Positions 28,905 through 37,069 of a DNA stretch of 64,000 bases are shown one piece after another; the stretch's first letter is position 1, and each line of letters starts with the position of its first letter. Origin of the DNA: Stanieria cyanosphaera PCC 7437. GTDB lineage: Bacteria > Cyanobacteriota > Cyanobacteriia > Cyanobacteriales > Xenococcaceae. The position numbers and the translations under genes are program-made. Location of the stretch: contig NC_019748.1 of assembly GCF_000317575.1 (NCBI RefSeq), positions 4,608,501 through 4,672,500 on the forward strand. Reading direction: 5' to 3'. The notes under the pieces are model-generated. The model saw only the letters and a list, made by a program, of their open reading frames with translations, was not told the origin of the DNA and ran no database searches.

Positions 28905-30566
28905 TCACGATCTGCTTGACGACGGCAGACTTAGCCTCTCACGATAGTTTTGCCAAGCTGCGCTCTTGTCGGGATTAGAATTGGCTCCTTTTTGTAATAA
29001 AATCACTCCCTGATTAAAATCGATAATTCCGTATTCTTGGTTATTGGTAACCCGTTCAATTAATTCTGTAATCGTTTGTAAAGCAACTCGATCTTCATCA
29101 AAAGCTATTTGATAACGTTGTAGTTGCCATAAATCGGCGATGATGTAATCTACTGTTTCGACGTTACCCGCATCGTTACGAAATTCCAATCCAGTTAAGC
29201 GAATGATGGCTCTACGTCCAGAAAGATGAGGTATTAAATAGGTAGTAGCGGATACACTCGCATCAGGTGGAATTTGTTTTAAAATTGAGCGAATTTGAGG
29301 TACTCTGTGCCATTGTTCGGGGAGGGAAACATAAACCCAAGGTTGAATAGAATCAGGGATGAGGAACGAAAGAGTTCGACTGGGATTAGATGTAATGGTA
29401 AAAAATAAAGATAAAACAATACAAATAATCCAGAAACGCCGAAACTGAGGCAAAAGTTTGCGTGGTTGATAAGTTTGGATTGGTTGTTGAAAATTTCCAA
29501 ATCTTTCTCCACCCCACCAAAGAATTGCGCCATAAAACAATCCTGGTGTGACACTCATGGCATAACGAAGGGAAATTGCTAAGACGGTTTGTCCTTGTCC
29601 TAAAAATAGTTTTAATAAAGGAAAAGTAGCAATACTCCAAGCAGCAGGAGAAACGGCAGGAATAAAAGCTAAAGGTAACCACTGTCCTAGTAAATATTTA
29701 ATTGTCGGAAAAAAAGGCGTAAATAATTCCATAATTAAACGCCCAGGGTTAAGCAACATATTTTTAATAATTTCTAGGGTAGAAGCTTCCTCTCCCTCGG
29801 CGTATTGTCCGAATCTTTCCAACATAAATCTTTTAGAAATGTCATCGGAAAATAAGGGCATAATCAGGTTAGTCAAGGCGATGATGTAGAGAAAACTGAG
29901 ACTAGCTAAAATTAAACCTGTGCGAGGATGGCGTTTGCTTAAAACTAGATAAACTCCCACTCCAAATAAAGTTATGCCACTATCTTCCCTAACAGCTAAA
30001 GTTAAAATTGCTAGCAACCAAAATAGCCACCACCAGCGTTTTTCCATCGCTAGTAACAAACTAAAGATAAACAAGGGAATTTGGGAAATATCGTGAAAAT
30101 TAGCCAGAGTAGGCCCTAAAATTGTATTGGCGCAATAAAAACTAATTGTAATTAATACTGCGATCGCAGGTTGAACATAAATTCTTGCTAAGTTATATAA
30201 AACTAACCCTGCTGCGGTAACTAAGGTAACTTGCAACACCGTTAGAGTAGCAGGATGGGGAAACAGATAGTAAATCGGCAACCACAACAGCAAAGCAGGC
30301 GTAAAATGCTGTCCTAGGCGATGATAATTAACATCAGGTACTTCGCCACTATGAACTACGTTAGTCGATAGTTGAGAAGAAAGTGTACTCTCAAAAAAAC
30401 GCCCATGAATTCCATTCCAAAAAACTTGGTTAAAAATGCCTTGGTCGTAAGAAGAATAAAAACTAAAATGACGATTGAGAGTCAAACTTAAGGTACAAAG
30501 AAAAAAAGCGATCGCAGCAATGATAGCGATCTTCAATCCTTGATTTTTGTTTAATTTAAATAACAT
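28905..30566 (-). CDS. DUF2079 multi-span membrane protein
   Basis: 553 residues with about ten hydrophobic segments. The early motif HFSFYSSYDQGIFNQVFWNGIHG matches the YDxGIFxQxxW signature of DUF2079, a family related to GT-C membrane glycosyltransferases. The C-terminal ~150 residues form a soluble domain with HLSGRRAIIRLTGLEF. The substrate is unknown. It is in the same direction as the GT4 gene, so a glycan role is a reasonable guess. The start ATG at 30566 precedes a clean first membrane helix. Confidence 0.83.
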   Translation of the reverse strand: MLFKLNKNQGLKIAIIAAIAFFLCTLSLTLNRHFSFYSSYDQGIFNQVFWNGIHGRFFESTLSSQLSTNVVHSGEVPDVNYHRLGQHFTPALLLWLPIYYLFPHPATLTVLQVTLVTAAGLVLYNLARIYVQPAIAVLITISFYCANTILGPTLANFHDISQIPLFIFSLLLAMEKRWWWLFWLLAILTLAVREDSGITLFGVGVYLVLSKRHPRTGLILASLSFLYIIALTNLIMPLFSDDISKRFMLERFGQYAEGEEASTLEIIKNMLLNPGRLIMELFTPFFPTIKYLLGQWLPLAFIPAVSPAAWSIATFPLLKLFLGQGQTVLAISLRYAMSVTPGLFYGAILWWGGERFGNFQQPIQTYQPRKLLPQFRRFWIICIVLSLFFTITSNPSRTLSFLIPDSIQPWVYVSLPEQWHRVPQIRSILKQIPPDASVSATTYLIPHLSGRRAIIRLTGLEFRNDAGNVETVDYIIADLWQLQRYQIAFDEDRVALQTITELIERVTNNQEYGIIDFNQGVILLQKGANSNPDKSAAWQNYRERLSLPSSSRS

Positions 30567-30709
30567 TATTTACCTTAATATCGTGGTAGTTGACCGATAT
30601 TTAAGCTACTACTTCACCAAGCTGAAAAAATTCTAAAACTAATGTTAAGAATGTGGTAAATTTTTTGCTAATTTCTACTGAAAAACCCAACAAATTCAAA
30701 GTTCTAATC

Positions 30710-30715
30710 TAGAAT
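30710..30715 (+). promoter_or_regulatory. -10 element of Yfr1
   Basis: TAGAAT ends seven bases before the G at 30723 that would open the transcript. No good -35 hexamer is visible at the expected spacing. Confidence 0.5.
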
Positions 30716-30721
30716 AGAAAA

Positions 30722-30797
30722 GGCGGAGACGAAAGTTTCCGTTCACTCCTCACACCACACTCCGCCCGAGATCAAATGCGGGCGGTTACCTTTTTTT
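30722..30797 (+). ncRNA. yfr1: Yfr1 small RNA
   Basis: The unpaired centre is ACTCCTCACACC (30745-30756), the near-invariant Yfr1 motif. It is flanked by a 5-prime hairpin CGGAGAC-GAAA-GTTTCCG (30724-30741, one G-U pair) and a terminator hairpin CCGCCCG-N10-CGGGCGG (30762-30785) followed by seven Ts (30791-30797). Length, layout and position upstream of trxA all fit Yfr1, a trans-acting RNA known to target outer-membrane protein mRNAs in marine picocyanobacteria. Confidence 0.92.
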
Positions 30798-30949
30798 AGG
30801 AAGATAATAGCAGAATGATCAATCAAATGAACAGATTAGATTAAAAATTTCTTCAAACTTATCCATAGTTTAGATTGCTTGAGATTGGTTTTTGCTATGA
30901 TAAAATCTTGTAAAATTAAAGGAAAATCTTAAATCAAGGATATATAGGA

Positions 30950-31273
30950 ATGTCAGCAGCTACAGCAGTGACAGATTCAAGTTTTACGCAAGAAGTATTA
31001 GAGTCCGATGTTCCTGTTTTGGTAGATTTTTGGGCTCCTTGGTGTGGTCCTTGTCGGATGGTTGCACCAGTTGTAGATGAAATCGCCGAACAATACGAAG
31101 GACAAGTAAAAGTAGTAAAACTTAATACTGATGAAAATCCCCAAGTTGCTAGTCAATATGGAATTCGTAGCATACCTACTCTAATGATTTTTAAAGGTGG
31201 TCAGCGAGTAGATATGGTGGTAGGTGCAGTACCTAAAACTACTTTAGCTAACACATTAGAAAAATATCTTTAG
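30950..31273 (+). CDS. trxA: thioredoxin
   Basis: 107 residues. The active site WCGPC gives C32 and C35, with the conserved [14 protein letters not shown] and cis-Pro loop SIPTL. It is an m-type cytosolic disulfide reductant. It is preceded by the Yfr1 gene, a synteny seen in many cyanobacteria, and followed by a strong terminator hairpin. Confidence 0.97.
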   Translation: MSAATAVTDSSFTQEVLESDVPVLVDFWAPWCGPCRMVAPVVDEIAEQYEGQVKVVKLNTDENPQVASQYGIRSIPTLMIFKGGQRVDMVVGAVPKTTLANTLEKYL

Positions 31274-31285
31274 TTCTTTCTAATT

Positions 31286-31330
31286 TCAGCTTCAGCTAGT
31301 CTTATTACACTAATGCTGAGGCTGATTTTA
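31286..31330 (+). terminator. trxA: trxA terminator
   Basis: TCAGCTTCAGC (31286-31296) pairs with GCTGAGGCTGA (31315-31325) through 11 positions including one G-T, followed by TTTTA. It starts 13 bp after the trxA stop. Confidence 0.7.
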
Positions 31331-31435
31331 CTGCATAAATTATTAAGATTTGTTTAAAAAGTAAAATTGGATACAGCTACAAAAAAAAGCAAAAATTTGG
31401 TCTACAATCAAAATACAGCCACGACAGCATAATTT

Positions 31436-32506
31436 ATGGCTTTATCTTCAGACCAAAACAATTTAGATAATTTATTGTCTCAAGAGCTTAATGATCTAAT
31501 TCATCATCTGCCTCATCACAAGCATCGCAAATTGATTGAACGTTCTTTAGCAGTATTGATTAGAATTGCGGGAAAAGAAATCGATCGCCTTGATTGGAAA
31601 ATATTAGCAGCATCGTTAGAAGATTTAGAAAAAGGATTTCAAACTTTTTATCCTTATCGCCACACTCGGAAAATTTCTATTTTTGGTTCAGCCAGAATTG
31701 CATCTAATACGCCAGAATATCAAATGGCAGTTGATTTTGCTCGTTGCGTCACTCAGTTAGGTTTTATGGTGATTACTGGGGCGGGTGGTGGTATTATGCA
31801 AGCAGGCAATGAAGGAGCAGGTAGAGAAAATTCCTTTGGCTTGAATATCAAACTACCTTTTGAACAGAATGCCAACAATTTAATTCAAGGCGATGGAAAA
31901 TTAATTAATTTTAAATATTTTTTCACTCGTAAATTGTTTTTTCTTCGGGAAAGTGATGCGATCGCTTTATTTCCTGGTGGATTTGGTACTCAAGATGAAG
32001 CGTTTGAAACCCTTACATTGTGTCAAACTGGCAAATATGGACCAGTACCACTAGTATTAATTGATCGTCCTGGTGGAGACTATTGGCATAGTTGGAATGA
32101 ATATATTGGGAAGCGTCTTGTTATTAGAGGATTGATTAGTTCTGAAGACCCCAGTTTATATACTATTACCGACCGCTTGGATGTTGCCTGCAACACGATT
32201 AGAAATTTTTATCGAGTTTATCATTCTTCTCGCTATGTCGGTCAACAATTTGTTATGCGTCTTAATTCAGAATTATCTGATGAAATAGTAGACCAATTAA
32301 ATCAAGATTTTGCTGATATTTTAACTCACGGAAAAATCGAAAAAAGTACCGCTTTACCAGGAGAAAAGTGGGATGAAAGTGTAGATTTACCTAGGCTAGT
32401 TTTTTATTTTAATCAAAAAAATTTGGGTCGTTTATATCAAATGATTGCTCAAATAAATCAATTAGGTTTAGTTTCTTTGGCAACGGAACATCCTGAAATT
32501 AAGTAA
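31436..32506 (+). CDS. LOG-family (Rossmann, TIGR00730-like) protein
   Basis: 356 residues. The central LOG domain has TGAGGGIMQAGNEGAG near residue 117 and PGGFGTQDE at P180, the signatures of the LOG/lysine-decarboxylase-like family; some members are cytokinin riboside phosphoribohydrolases. An N-terminal helical extension of ~75 residues and a C-terminal ~110 residues beyond the core make this one longer than the 190-residue single-domain LOG, as in other long-form bacterial members. Actual substrate is unknown. It is separate from trxA by the terminator. Confidence 0.82.
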   Translation: MALSSDQNNLDNLLSQELNDLIHHLPHHKHRKLIERSLAVLIRIAGKEIDRLDWKILAASLEDLEKGFQTFYPYRHTRKISIFGSARIASNTPEYQMAVDFARCVTQLGFMVITGAGGGIMQAGNEGAGRENSFGLNIKLPFEQNANNLIQGDGKLINFKYFFTRKLFFLRESDAIALFPGGFGTQDEAFETLTLCQTGKYGPVPLVLIDRPGGDYWHSWNEYIGKRLVIRGLISSEDPSLYTITDRLDVACNTIRNFYRVYHSSRYVGQQFVMRLNSELSDEIVDQLNQDFADILTHGKIEKSTALPGEKWDESVDLPRLVFYFNQKNLGRLYQMIAQINQLGLVSLATEHPEIK

Positions 32507-32533
32507 TTATATGTTGATGGTCAATTAATAACT

Positions 32534-32561
32534 GTAGATACGTAACATATTACGTCTTTAC
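32534..32561. repeat. palindromic repeat, GACGTAAC family, copy B
   Basis: GATACGTAACATATTACGTC forms the core of an imperfect inverted repeat bounded by GTA and TAC. It overlaps the last codons of the minus-strand gene ending at 32550. Compare 4329-4354 and 39893-39920. Confidence 0.6.
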
Positions 32562-32846
32562 TTTACGCCATGCTTGATAAAGCCAATTGAGTACAATTAT
32601 AATTTGTTGAGTTTGTTTTAATTGTAATTGTAACAGTTGATATTTTTGTCGAACCTGAGCAAGATTGTTTTTGTTTTGAATCAAGACATTAGGAGTAGTG
32701 ACTAAAATAGAATGAATAAAAATTTCACAATTGTTTAATTCATGAGCAATTAAACTTAATTTTTGGCGTAATTGCCAAATTTTAATAGCTAAATATAAAT
32801 TAAATAAAGTTATGATTAAATTAACAATAATTGTAAAAATAAGCAT
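32550..32846 (-). CDS. small membrane-anchored helical protein
   Basis: 98 residues. The first ~22 residues form one membrane segment (MLIFTIIVNLIITLFNLYLA), followed by a long amphipathic helix rich in Gln and Leu (RQKYQLLQLQLKQTQQ). The frame converges on the LOG gene and its 3-prime end is formed by a dispersed palindrome. I believe similar small proteins occur in other cyanobacteria but give no function. Confidence 0.6.
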   Translation of the reverse strand: MLIFTIIVNLIITLFNLYLAIKIWQLRQKLSLIAHELNNCEIFIHSILVTTPNVLIQNKNNLAQVRQKYQLLQLQLKQTQQIIIVLNWLYQAWRKVKT

Positions 32847-33004
32847 TATTTTCCCATTTACTTGGGTTAATTAACTATGTTATAGCAGTTCTCACGCTCT
32901 ATGGAGTACATCCTAAAATATGGATTTTTGTTGATTGTTTATCGTTAATTGTTAATTGTTAGTCGCTACGCGCACCTTCGGTGAGGTTGATTGTTGATCT
33001 CTCA

Positions 33005-33039
33005 TAATTAGTAATTAGTAATTAGTAACTGATAATGGT
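33005..33039. repeat. STRR heptamer array, copy 2
   Basis: Five 7 bp units: TAATTAG three times, TAACTGA, TAATGGT. It is followed by GTA; the tail GATAATGGTGTA resembles that after copy 3 at 59857-59891. Confidence 0.75.
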
Positions 33040-33087
33040 GTACCTTACTAAGGTGAGAAACGCTATATCTGTTAGAGGTAAGAGTTT

Positions 33088-33545
33088 TTGACACTCCCAC
33101 GGGTGAACCGCGTGGAATTCTCGCCTCGCAACCTCTTAGCTAGTACAGCCTAATCACTTATACCCCGCCAGACCGATTACGCGAGTATTTTGGTTTAAAC
33201 TCCACTGGCTGCCCGACAGTAGAGGAGGACTCGACGGCGACGGGGCGTACAAGGTTCCGAGGAGCCCTCCTGCACACAGCCGTTCAGGTTTCCTCGCCGT
33301 ATTGAAGTCCGTGAGGACAATATTGTGGCTTATTGCCGAAAAAATATATTTGGCTTATTTAAGGAAAACCTTGGCAAACCTCTTGTTCAGCGTCTTCTAG
33401 TATTTTGGTATATACCAGTTCGACGCACTGACACGCCTACTTCTGGGCTTTTGAGTAGTAGTATATCATAGTTGAGCGAGTGCGGTCTTGAGCGAGAGGG
33501 ATGCCGAACTTGGTTTGAGTCACACGCGTTGACGGCAGATTTATC
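33088..33545 (-). mobile_element. IS200/IS605-type remnant with tnpB tail and right-end hairpin
   Basis: Read leftward, about 40 codons stay open from 33285 to a TAA at 33158, including PVEFKPKYSRNRSGG, which resembles TnpB C-terminal tails. About 70 bp further on is a hairpin CCACGGG-TGAA-CCGCGTGG (33097-33115), ending at GGGAGTGTCAA, the usual right-end form of these elements. Upstream of 33285 stops interrupt every frame I checked, so no transposase is intact. In such elements this 3-prime part doubles as the guide (omega) RNA scaffold. The left boundary is uncertain. Confidence 0.5.
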
Positions 33546-33627
33546 ACTTCGCCTTGTAGTTTTTAAAGGACATTTGAAAAGATTATTTCTGATAAATTAC
33601 TTTTACTAGATGATTTGGATTAAATTT

Positions 33628-34878
33628 ATGAAACTACTAGTTATAAGTAATGGTCACGGAGAAGATGTTATTGCTGTTCGTATTGTAGAAAAACTTAAAG
33701 TTAATCTTCCTAATTTAGAAATAGCTGCTTTACCAATTGTTGGTGAAGGTAATGCTTATATTAAAAATAATATTGCCCTGGTCGGTCAAGTAAAACAAAT
33801 GCCTTCTGGTGGTTTTATTTATATGGATAGTAAACAATTTTGGCGCGATCTTCAAGGTGGTTTACTTAAGCTAACTTTAGCCCAATTGAAGATCATACGA
33901 CAATGGAGTAAAAGTGGTGGTTTCATTTTAGCAGTAGGAGATATTGTTCCTTTATTGTTTGCGTGGTTAAGTAATACTAATTATGCTTTTGTTGGAACTG
34001 CTAAATCAGAATATTATTTAAGAGATGAACAAGGATGGTTAAACCGTACTTCTTGGTTAGAACGCTGGTTTGGTTCAGTTTATCTGCCTTGGGAACGTTG
34101 GTTAATGAGTCGCGATCGCGCCTTAGCAGTTTTTCCCAGAGATGATTTAACTGCCGAAATTTTAAAACAGTGGTCTATTCCTGTGTACAATTTTGGTAAT
34201 CCAATGATGGATGGTATTGGTGAAGTAACAGAGATAAAAAAGTTAACAAGTTTAGCAGAAAAACAAACTCTATCTATTTTATTACTACCTGGTTCAAGAA
34301 TGCCAGAAGCTTTAAATAATTGGCAACAAATTATTGACGCTACTTCAGAAGTTATTAAAACATTTTCATTACAATCAATTCTTTTTATTGCTGCGATCGC
34401 GCCAGGTTTAGAGATTTTACCTTTTCAAGAGTATTTATTGTGTCAGGGTTGGAATACAACTTCATTAGCAATTAATTCTCTTCCTATTAATGACCCTCAA
34501 GCTGTTATCTTTAGTAAAAAAAATGCTAGCTTAATTCTCACTCAGAATGCTTACAGCGAATCTCTACAACTTGCCGATCTAGCGATCGCAATGGCGGGTA
34601 CGGCAACCGAACAATTTGTTGGTTTAGGTAAACCTGTCATTACTATGCCAGGAACAGGGCCTCAATTTACAGCTGCTTTTGCCGAGGCGCAAACTCGTTT
34701 ATTAGGGATTTCAGTTATTTTAGTCGAAAAATCGAACCAAATAGCTCAAAAAATGCTATGTGTACTAAATAATGCAAAATTACTTGAATCTATTGCCATT
34801 AATGGTCAACAAAGAATGGGAAAACCAGGTGCTGCTGAGAGAATTGCTGAATGTTTACAACAAGTATTGTTGAAATAA
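33628..34878 (+). CDS. LpxB-like protein (TIGR03492 family)
   Basis: 416 residues from the preferred start. ATG 33610 adds MIWIKF, but MKLLVISNGHGEDVIAVRIV from ATG 33628 is the conserved beginning. GT-B-like fold with NGHGED at the N-terminus and AGTATEQFVGLGKPVITMPG near residue 325, the pattern of the lipid-A-disaccharide-synthase-related family shared by cyanobacteria and plants. Cyanobacteria lack typical lipid A, so a different glycosyl transfer is likely. It starts a same-strand run of four genes, although gaps of 123 and 44 bp separate the next two. Confidence 0.85.
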   Translation: MKLLVISNGHGEDVIAVRIVEKLKVNLPNLEIAALPIVGEGNAYIKNNIALVGQVKQMPSGGFIYMDSKQFWRDLQGGLLKLTLAQLKIIRQWSKSGGFILAVGDIVPLLFAWLSNTNYAFVGTAKSEYYLRDEQGWLNRTSWLERWFGSVYLPWERWLMSRDRALAVFPRDDLTAEILKQWSIPVYNFGNPMMDGIGEVTEIKKLTSLAEKQTLSILLLPGSRMPEALNNWQQIIDATSEVIKTFSLQSILFIAAIAPGLEILPFQEYLLCQGWNTTSLAINSLPINDPQAVIFSKKNASLILTQNAYSESLQLADLAIAMAGTATEQFVGLGKPVITMPGTGPQFTAAFAEAQTRLLGISVILVEKSNQIAQKMLCVLNNAKLLESIAINGQQRMGKPGAAERIAECLQQVLLK

Positions 34879-35001
34879 TTTAAAACTCTTCAATTATTAT
34901 TATGTTAATTTTAGTTAACAATGCATAAAAAGCCTTATCTTAGCCAGAGTTAAACAACAAGTAAATCGTTTTAAACTGCTAATAATATTTTTGAACTATT
35001 A

Positions 35002-35385
35002 ATGGCTGAGATTAAAAACGCAACCTTAAAGATTATTAATCAAAAAGATTTGGTTGAAATTAAGATTGGCTGTCATGTTTTTTGGACTCAAATGGAGTTA
35101 TTCCTCAAAACAGAATATATTTTAGAAATTTATTTAAACGCCAATACTTTTACTAAAAATAGTTTGTTTCAAAAGTTTTTTGGTGATTTCAATTATATTC
35201 CTAACTTAATTAGTCCTGGTGAAGAAAACCCTTACTTGTTTCAAAAAAAATTAAACCTTGCCTTAAATGAACTAAAAAAAGAGTATCAGTTCAAGAATTT
35301 TACAGCTTTTTATGCTAGCCTAAAACTTTATCCCAAAATCAATGAATCAATTGCTGTTACTAATACAGTACAACTAGAGCTTTGA
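35002..35385 (+). CDS. uncharacterised 127-residue protein
   Basis: Soluble, mixed alpha/beta composition, Lys- and Asn-rich like its neighbours. No motif is recognised; the region NLISPGEENPYLFQKKLNLALNEL suggests a helical C-terminal half. ATG at 35002 follows a weak upstream sequence. It lies between the LpxB-like gene and a methyltransferase on the same strand, with 44 bp to the latter. Codon use does not differ from the flanks, which supports a resident gene. Confidence 0.55.
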   Translation: MAEIKNATLKIINQKDLVEIKIGCHVFWTQMELFLKTEYILEIYLNANTFTKNSLFQKFFGDFNYIPNLISPGEENPYLFQKKLNLALNELKKEYQFKNFTAFYASLKLYPKINESIAVTNTVQLEL

Positions 35386-35429
35386 GAGCTTTTTAGTTAT
35401 CAATAAATAATCAAATATTAAATTAAACA

Positions 35430-36179
35430 ATGAATTTTCAAGCTCAATCAAACTATCAAATTTGGCAAAATAAAGATTTAGCTCATACTTATTTATCAGG
35501 AGTCAGAAGTGCGATTCCTTTAGCAAAAGAACAAATTGATTGTCTGTTGAGAATTATTAATCTAACTCAAATAAAAGTTAGTAATTTTTTAGATTTAGGT
35601 TGTGGAAATGGTATTTTAAGTCAAGCAATTTGGCAACAATATCCTCAAGCTACAGGAGTATTACTAGATTTTTCTGAAGCCATGCTACAAGAGGCTAAAA
35701 CTAATCTAAATTCAAAAGTTTATCATGGTATTTTTATTAAACAAGACTTTGGATTAACTCATTGGACTGATGCAATAAAACAATTATCTCCTTTCGATGT
35801 GATTGTTTCTGGTTTTGCTATTCATCATCAGCCAGATGAAAGAAAAAAACAAATTTATCAAGAAATTTATCATATTCTTAAACCGGGCGGAGTGTTTTTA
35901 AATTTAGAACACGTTATTTCTCAAAGTAACTTTGGAGAAGAAGCTTTTAATGAATTATTTATTGAGCATCTTTACGCTTATCATCAACAACAAAATTCCA
36001 CTCAATCAAAAGAAGAAATAGCACAACAATATTATCATCGACCTGACAAACAAGCTAATATTTTGGCTAGTGTAGAAAATCAATGTAATTGGTTAAGAGA
36101 AATTGGTTTTATCGAGGTGGATTGTTTTTTTAAAATCTTTGAACTAGCCTTATTTGGTGGAGTTAAAGCTAAAAAATAA
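35430..36179 (+). CDS. class I SAM-dependent methyltransferase
   Basis: 249 residues. Motif I is FLDLGCGNGILSQAIW near residue 52-67, an acidic residue follows in LLDFSEAM, and motif IV is FDVIVSGFAIHH, with a post-motif LKPGGVFLNLEH. It is a small-molecule or lipid-type methyltransferase by this pattern, but substrate is unknown. It lies 21 bp before the ABC-2 permease gene, so the two are probably co-transcribed. Confidence 0.85.
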   Translation: MNFQAQSNYQIWQNKDLAHTYLSGVRSAIPLAKEQIDCLLRIINLTQIKVSNFLDLGCGNGILSQAIWQQYPQATGVLLDFSEAMLQEAKTNLNSKVYHGIFIKQDFGLTHWTDAIKQLSPFDVIVSGFAIHHQPDERKKQIYQEIYHILKPGGVFLNLEHVISQSNFGEEAFNELFIEHLYAYHQQQNSTQSKEEIAQQYYHRPDKQANILASVENQCNWLREIGFIEVDCFFKIFELALFGGVKAKK

Positions 36180-36200
36180 ATTATTACTTACTCAAATCAG

Positions 36201-36989
36201 ATGAAATCGATTGTTAAAAAAGCAACAATATTATTATCTACTTATTATGCTCATATGCTTGAGTATCGAGCAGAGATTTTTTTGTGGGCATTATCAGGTT
36301 CGTTACCGATTATATTAATGGGAGTTTGGATTCAAGCTTCCCAATCTGGTAATTTTGGTTTAAGTTCTGTTGATTTTGCTCGCTATTTTTTTAGTATATT
36401 TTTAGTTAGGCAATTTACTACAATTTGGGTAATTTGGGAATTTGAGCGAGAAGTAATTGAAGGAAAACTTTCTTTTCATTTACTACAACCAATCGATCCA
36501 GTTTGGCATCATGTTGCTAGACATTTAGCTGAAAAATTAACTCGAATTCCTTTCATGTTTTTATTTTGTGGTTTATTTTTTCTGCTTTATCCCGATTCTT
36601 TTTGGATACCAAGTCTCAAAAATATTTTCTTATGTAGTCTGGCAATTGTGATGGCGTTCACTTTAAGATTTATTATTCAATATACTTTTGCCATCTTTGC
36701 TTTTTGGACAGAAAGAGCTAGTGCAATTCAACAATTTTGGTATTTATTTTATATTTTCTTATCAGGAATGATTGCACCTTTAGAAGTATTTCCTCCTGGG
36801 GTGAGAACTATTGTTGATTGGACTCCGTTTCCTTATTTGATGCATTTTCCTGCAGCACTTTTAGTAGGATTACCAACAGATTTTGTTCGTAGTAGTATGA
36901 TTGTTTTAGGATGGGGAATAATCTTTTTTGTTGCTAATCGTTGGTTATGGAGAAAAGGATTAAAACAATATTCGGGAATGGGAGCTTAA
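36201..36989 (+). CDS. ABC-2 type transporter permease (DUF990-like)
   Basis: 262 residues, about six membrane segments. The sequence LEYRAEIFLWALSG at the start, then FEREVIEGKLSFHLLQPIDPVWH in the first cytoplasmic loop, is typical of PF06182 (ABC2_membrane_6) permeases. These normally work as a pair with a second permease and an ATPase; neither is next to it here. The ATPase must be elsewhere if the system is functional. It follows the methyltransferase by 21 bp. Confidence 0.8.
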   Translation: MKSIVKKATILLSTYYAHMLEYRAEIFLWALSGSLPIILMGVWIQASQSGNFGLSSVDFARYFFSIFLVRQFTTIWVIWEFEREVIEGKLSFHLLQPIDPVWHHVARHLAEKLTRIPFMFLFCGLFFLLYPDSFWIPSLKNIFLCSLAIVMAFTLRFIIQYTFAIFAFWTERASAIQQFWYLFYIFLSGMIAPLEVFPPGVRTIVDWTPFPYLMHFPAALLVGLPTDFVRSSMIVLGWGIIFFVANRWLWRKGLKQYSGMGA

Positions 36990-37069
36990 TTAAATACGGT
37001 TTTTTGTTAATAATTAACGAAATATAAATTTTGCGATCGCTTTAAAAAAATTCTAGAACACTTTAATAC

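Larger units (their letters stand above)
30567..30949. other. 383 bp intergenic region holding Yfr1 and the trxA promoter
   Basis: Apart from the Yfr1 gene and its -10 element, the region is AT-rich and carries divergent promoters for the DUF2079 gene (left) and trxA (right). No protein-coding gene is seen. Confidence 0.7.
32847..33609. other. 763 bp gene-free region full of repeats and transposon debris
   Basis: From left to right: low-complexity TTGATTGTTTATCG-type sequence, a GC-rich scrap (GTCGCTACGCGCACCTTCGG, near 32963), a heptamer array (33005-33039), then about 500 bp that looks like the tail of an IS200/IS605-type element. No intact gene is present. Confidence 0.65.
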
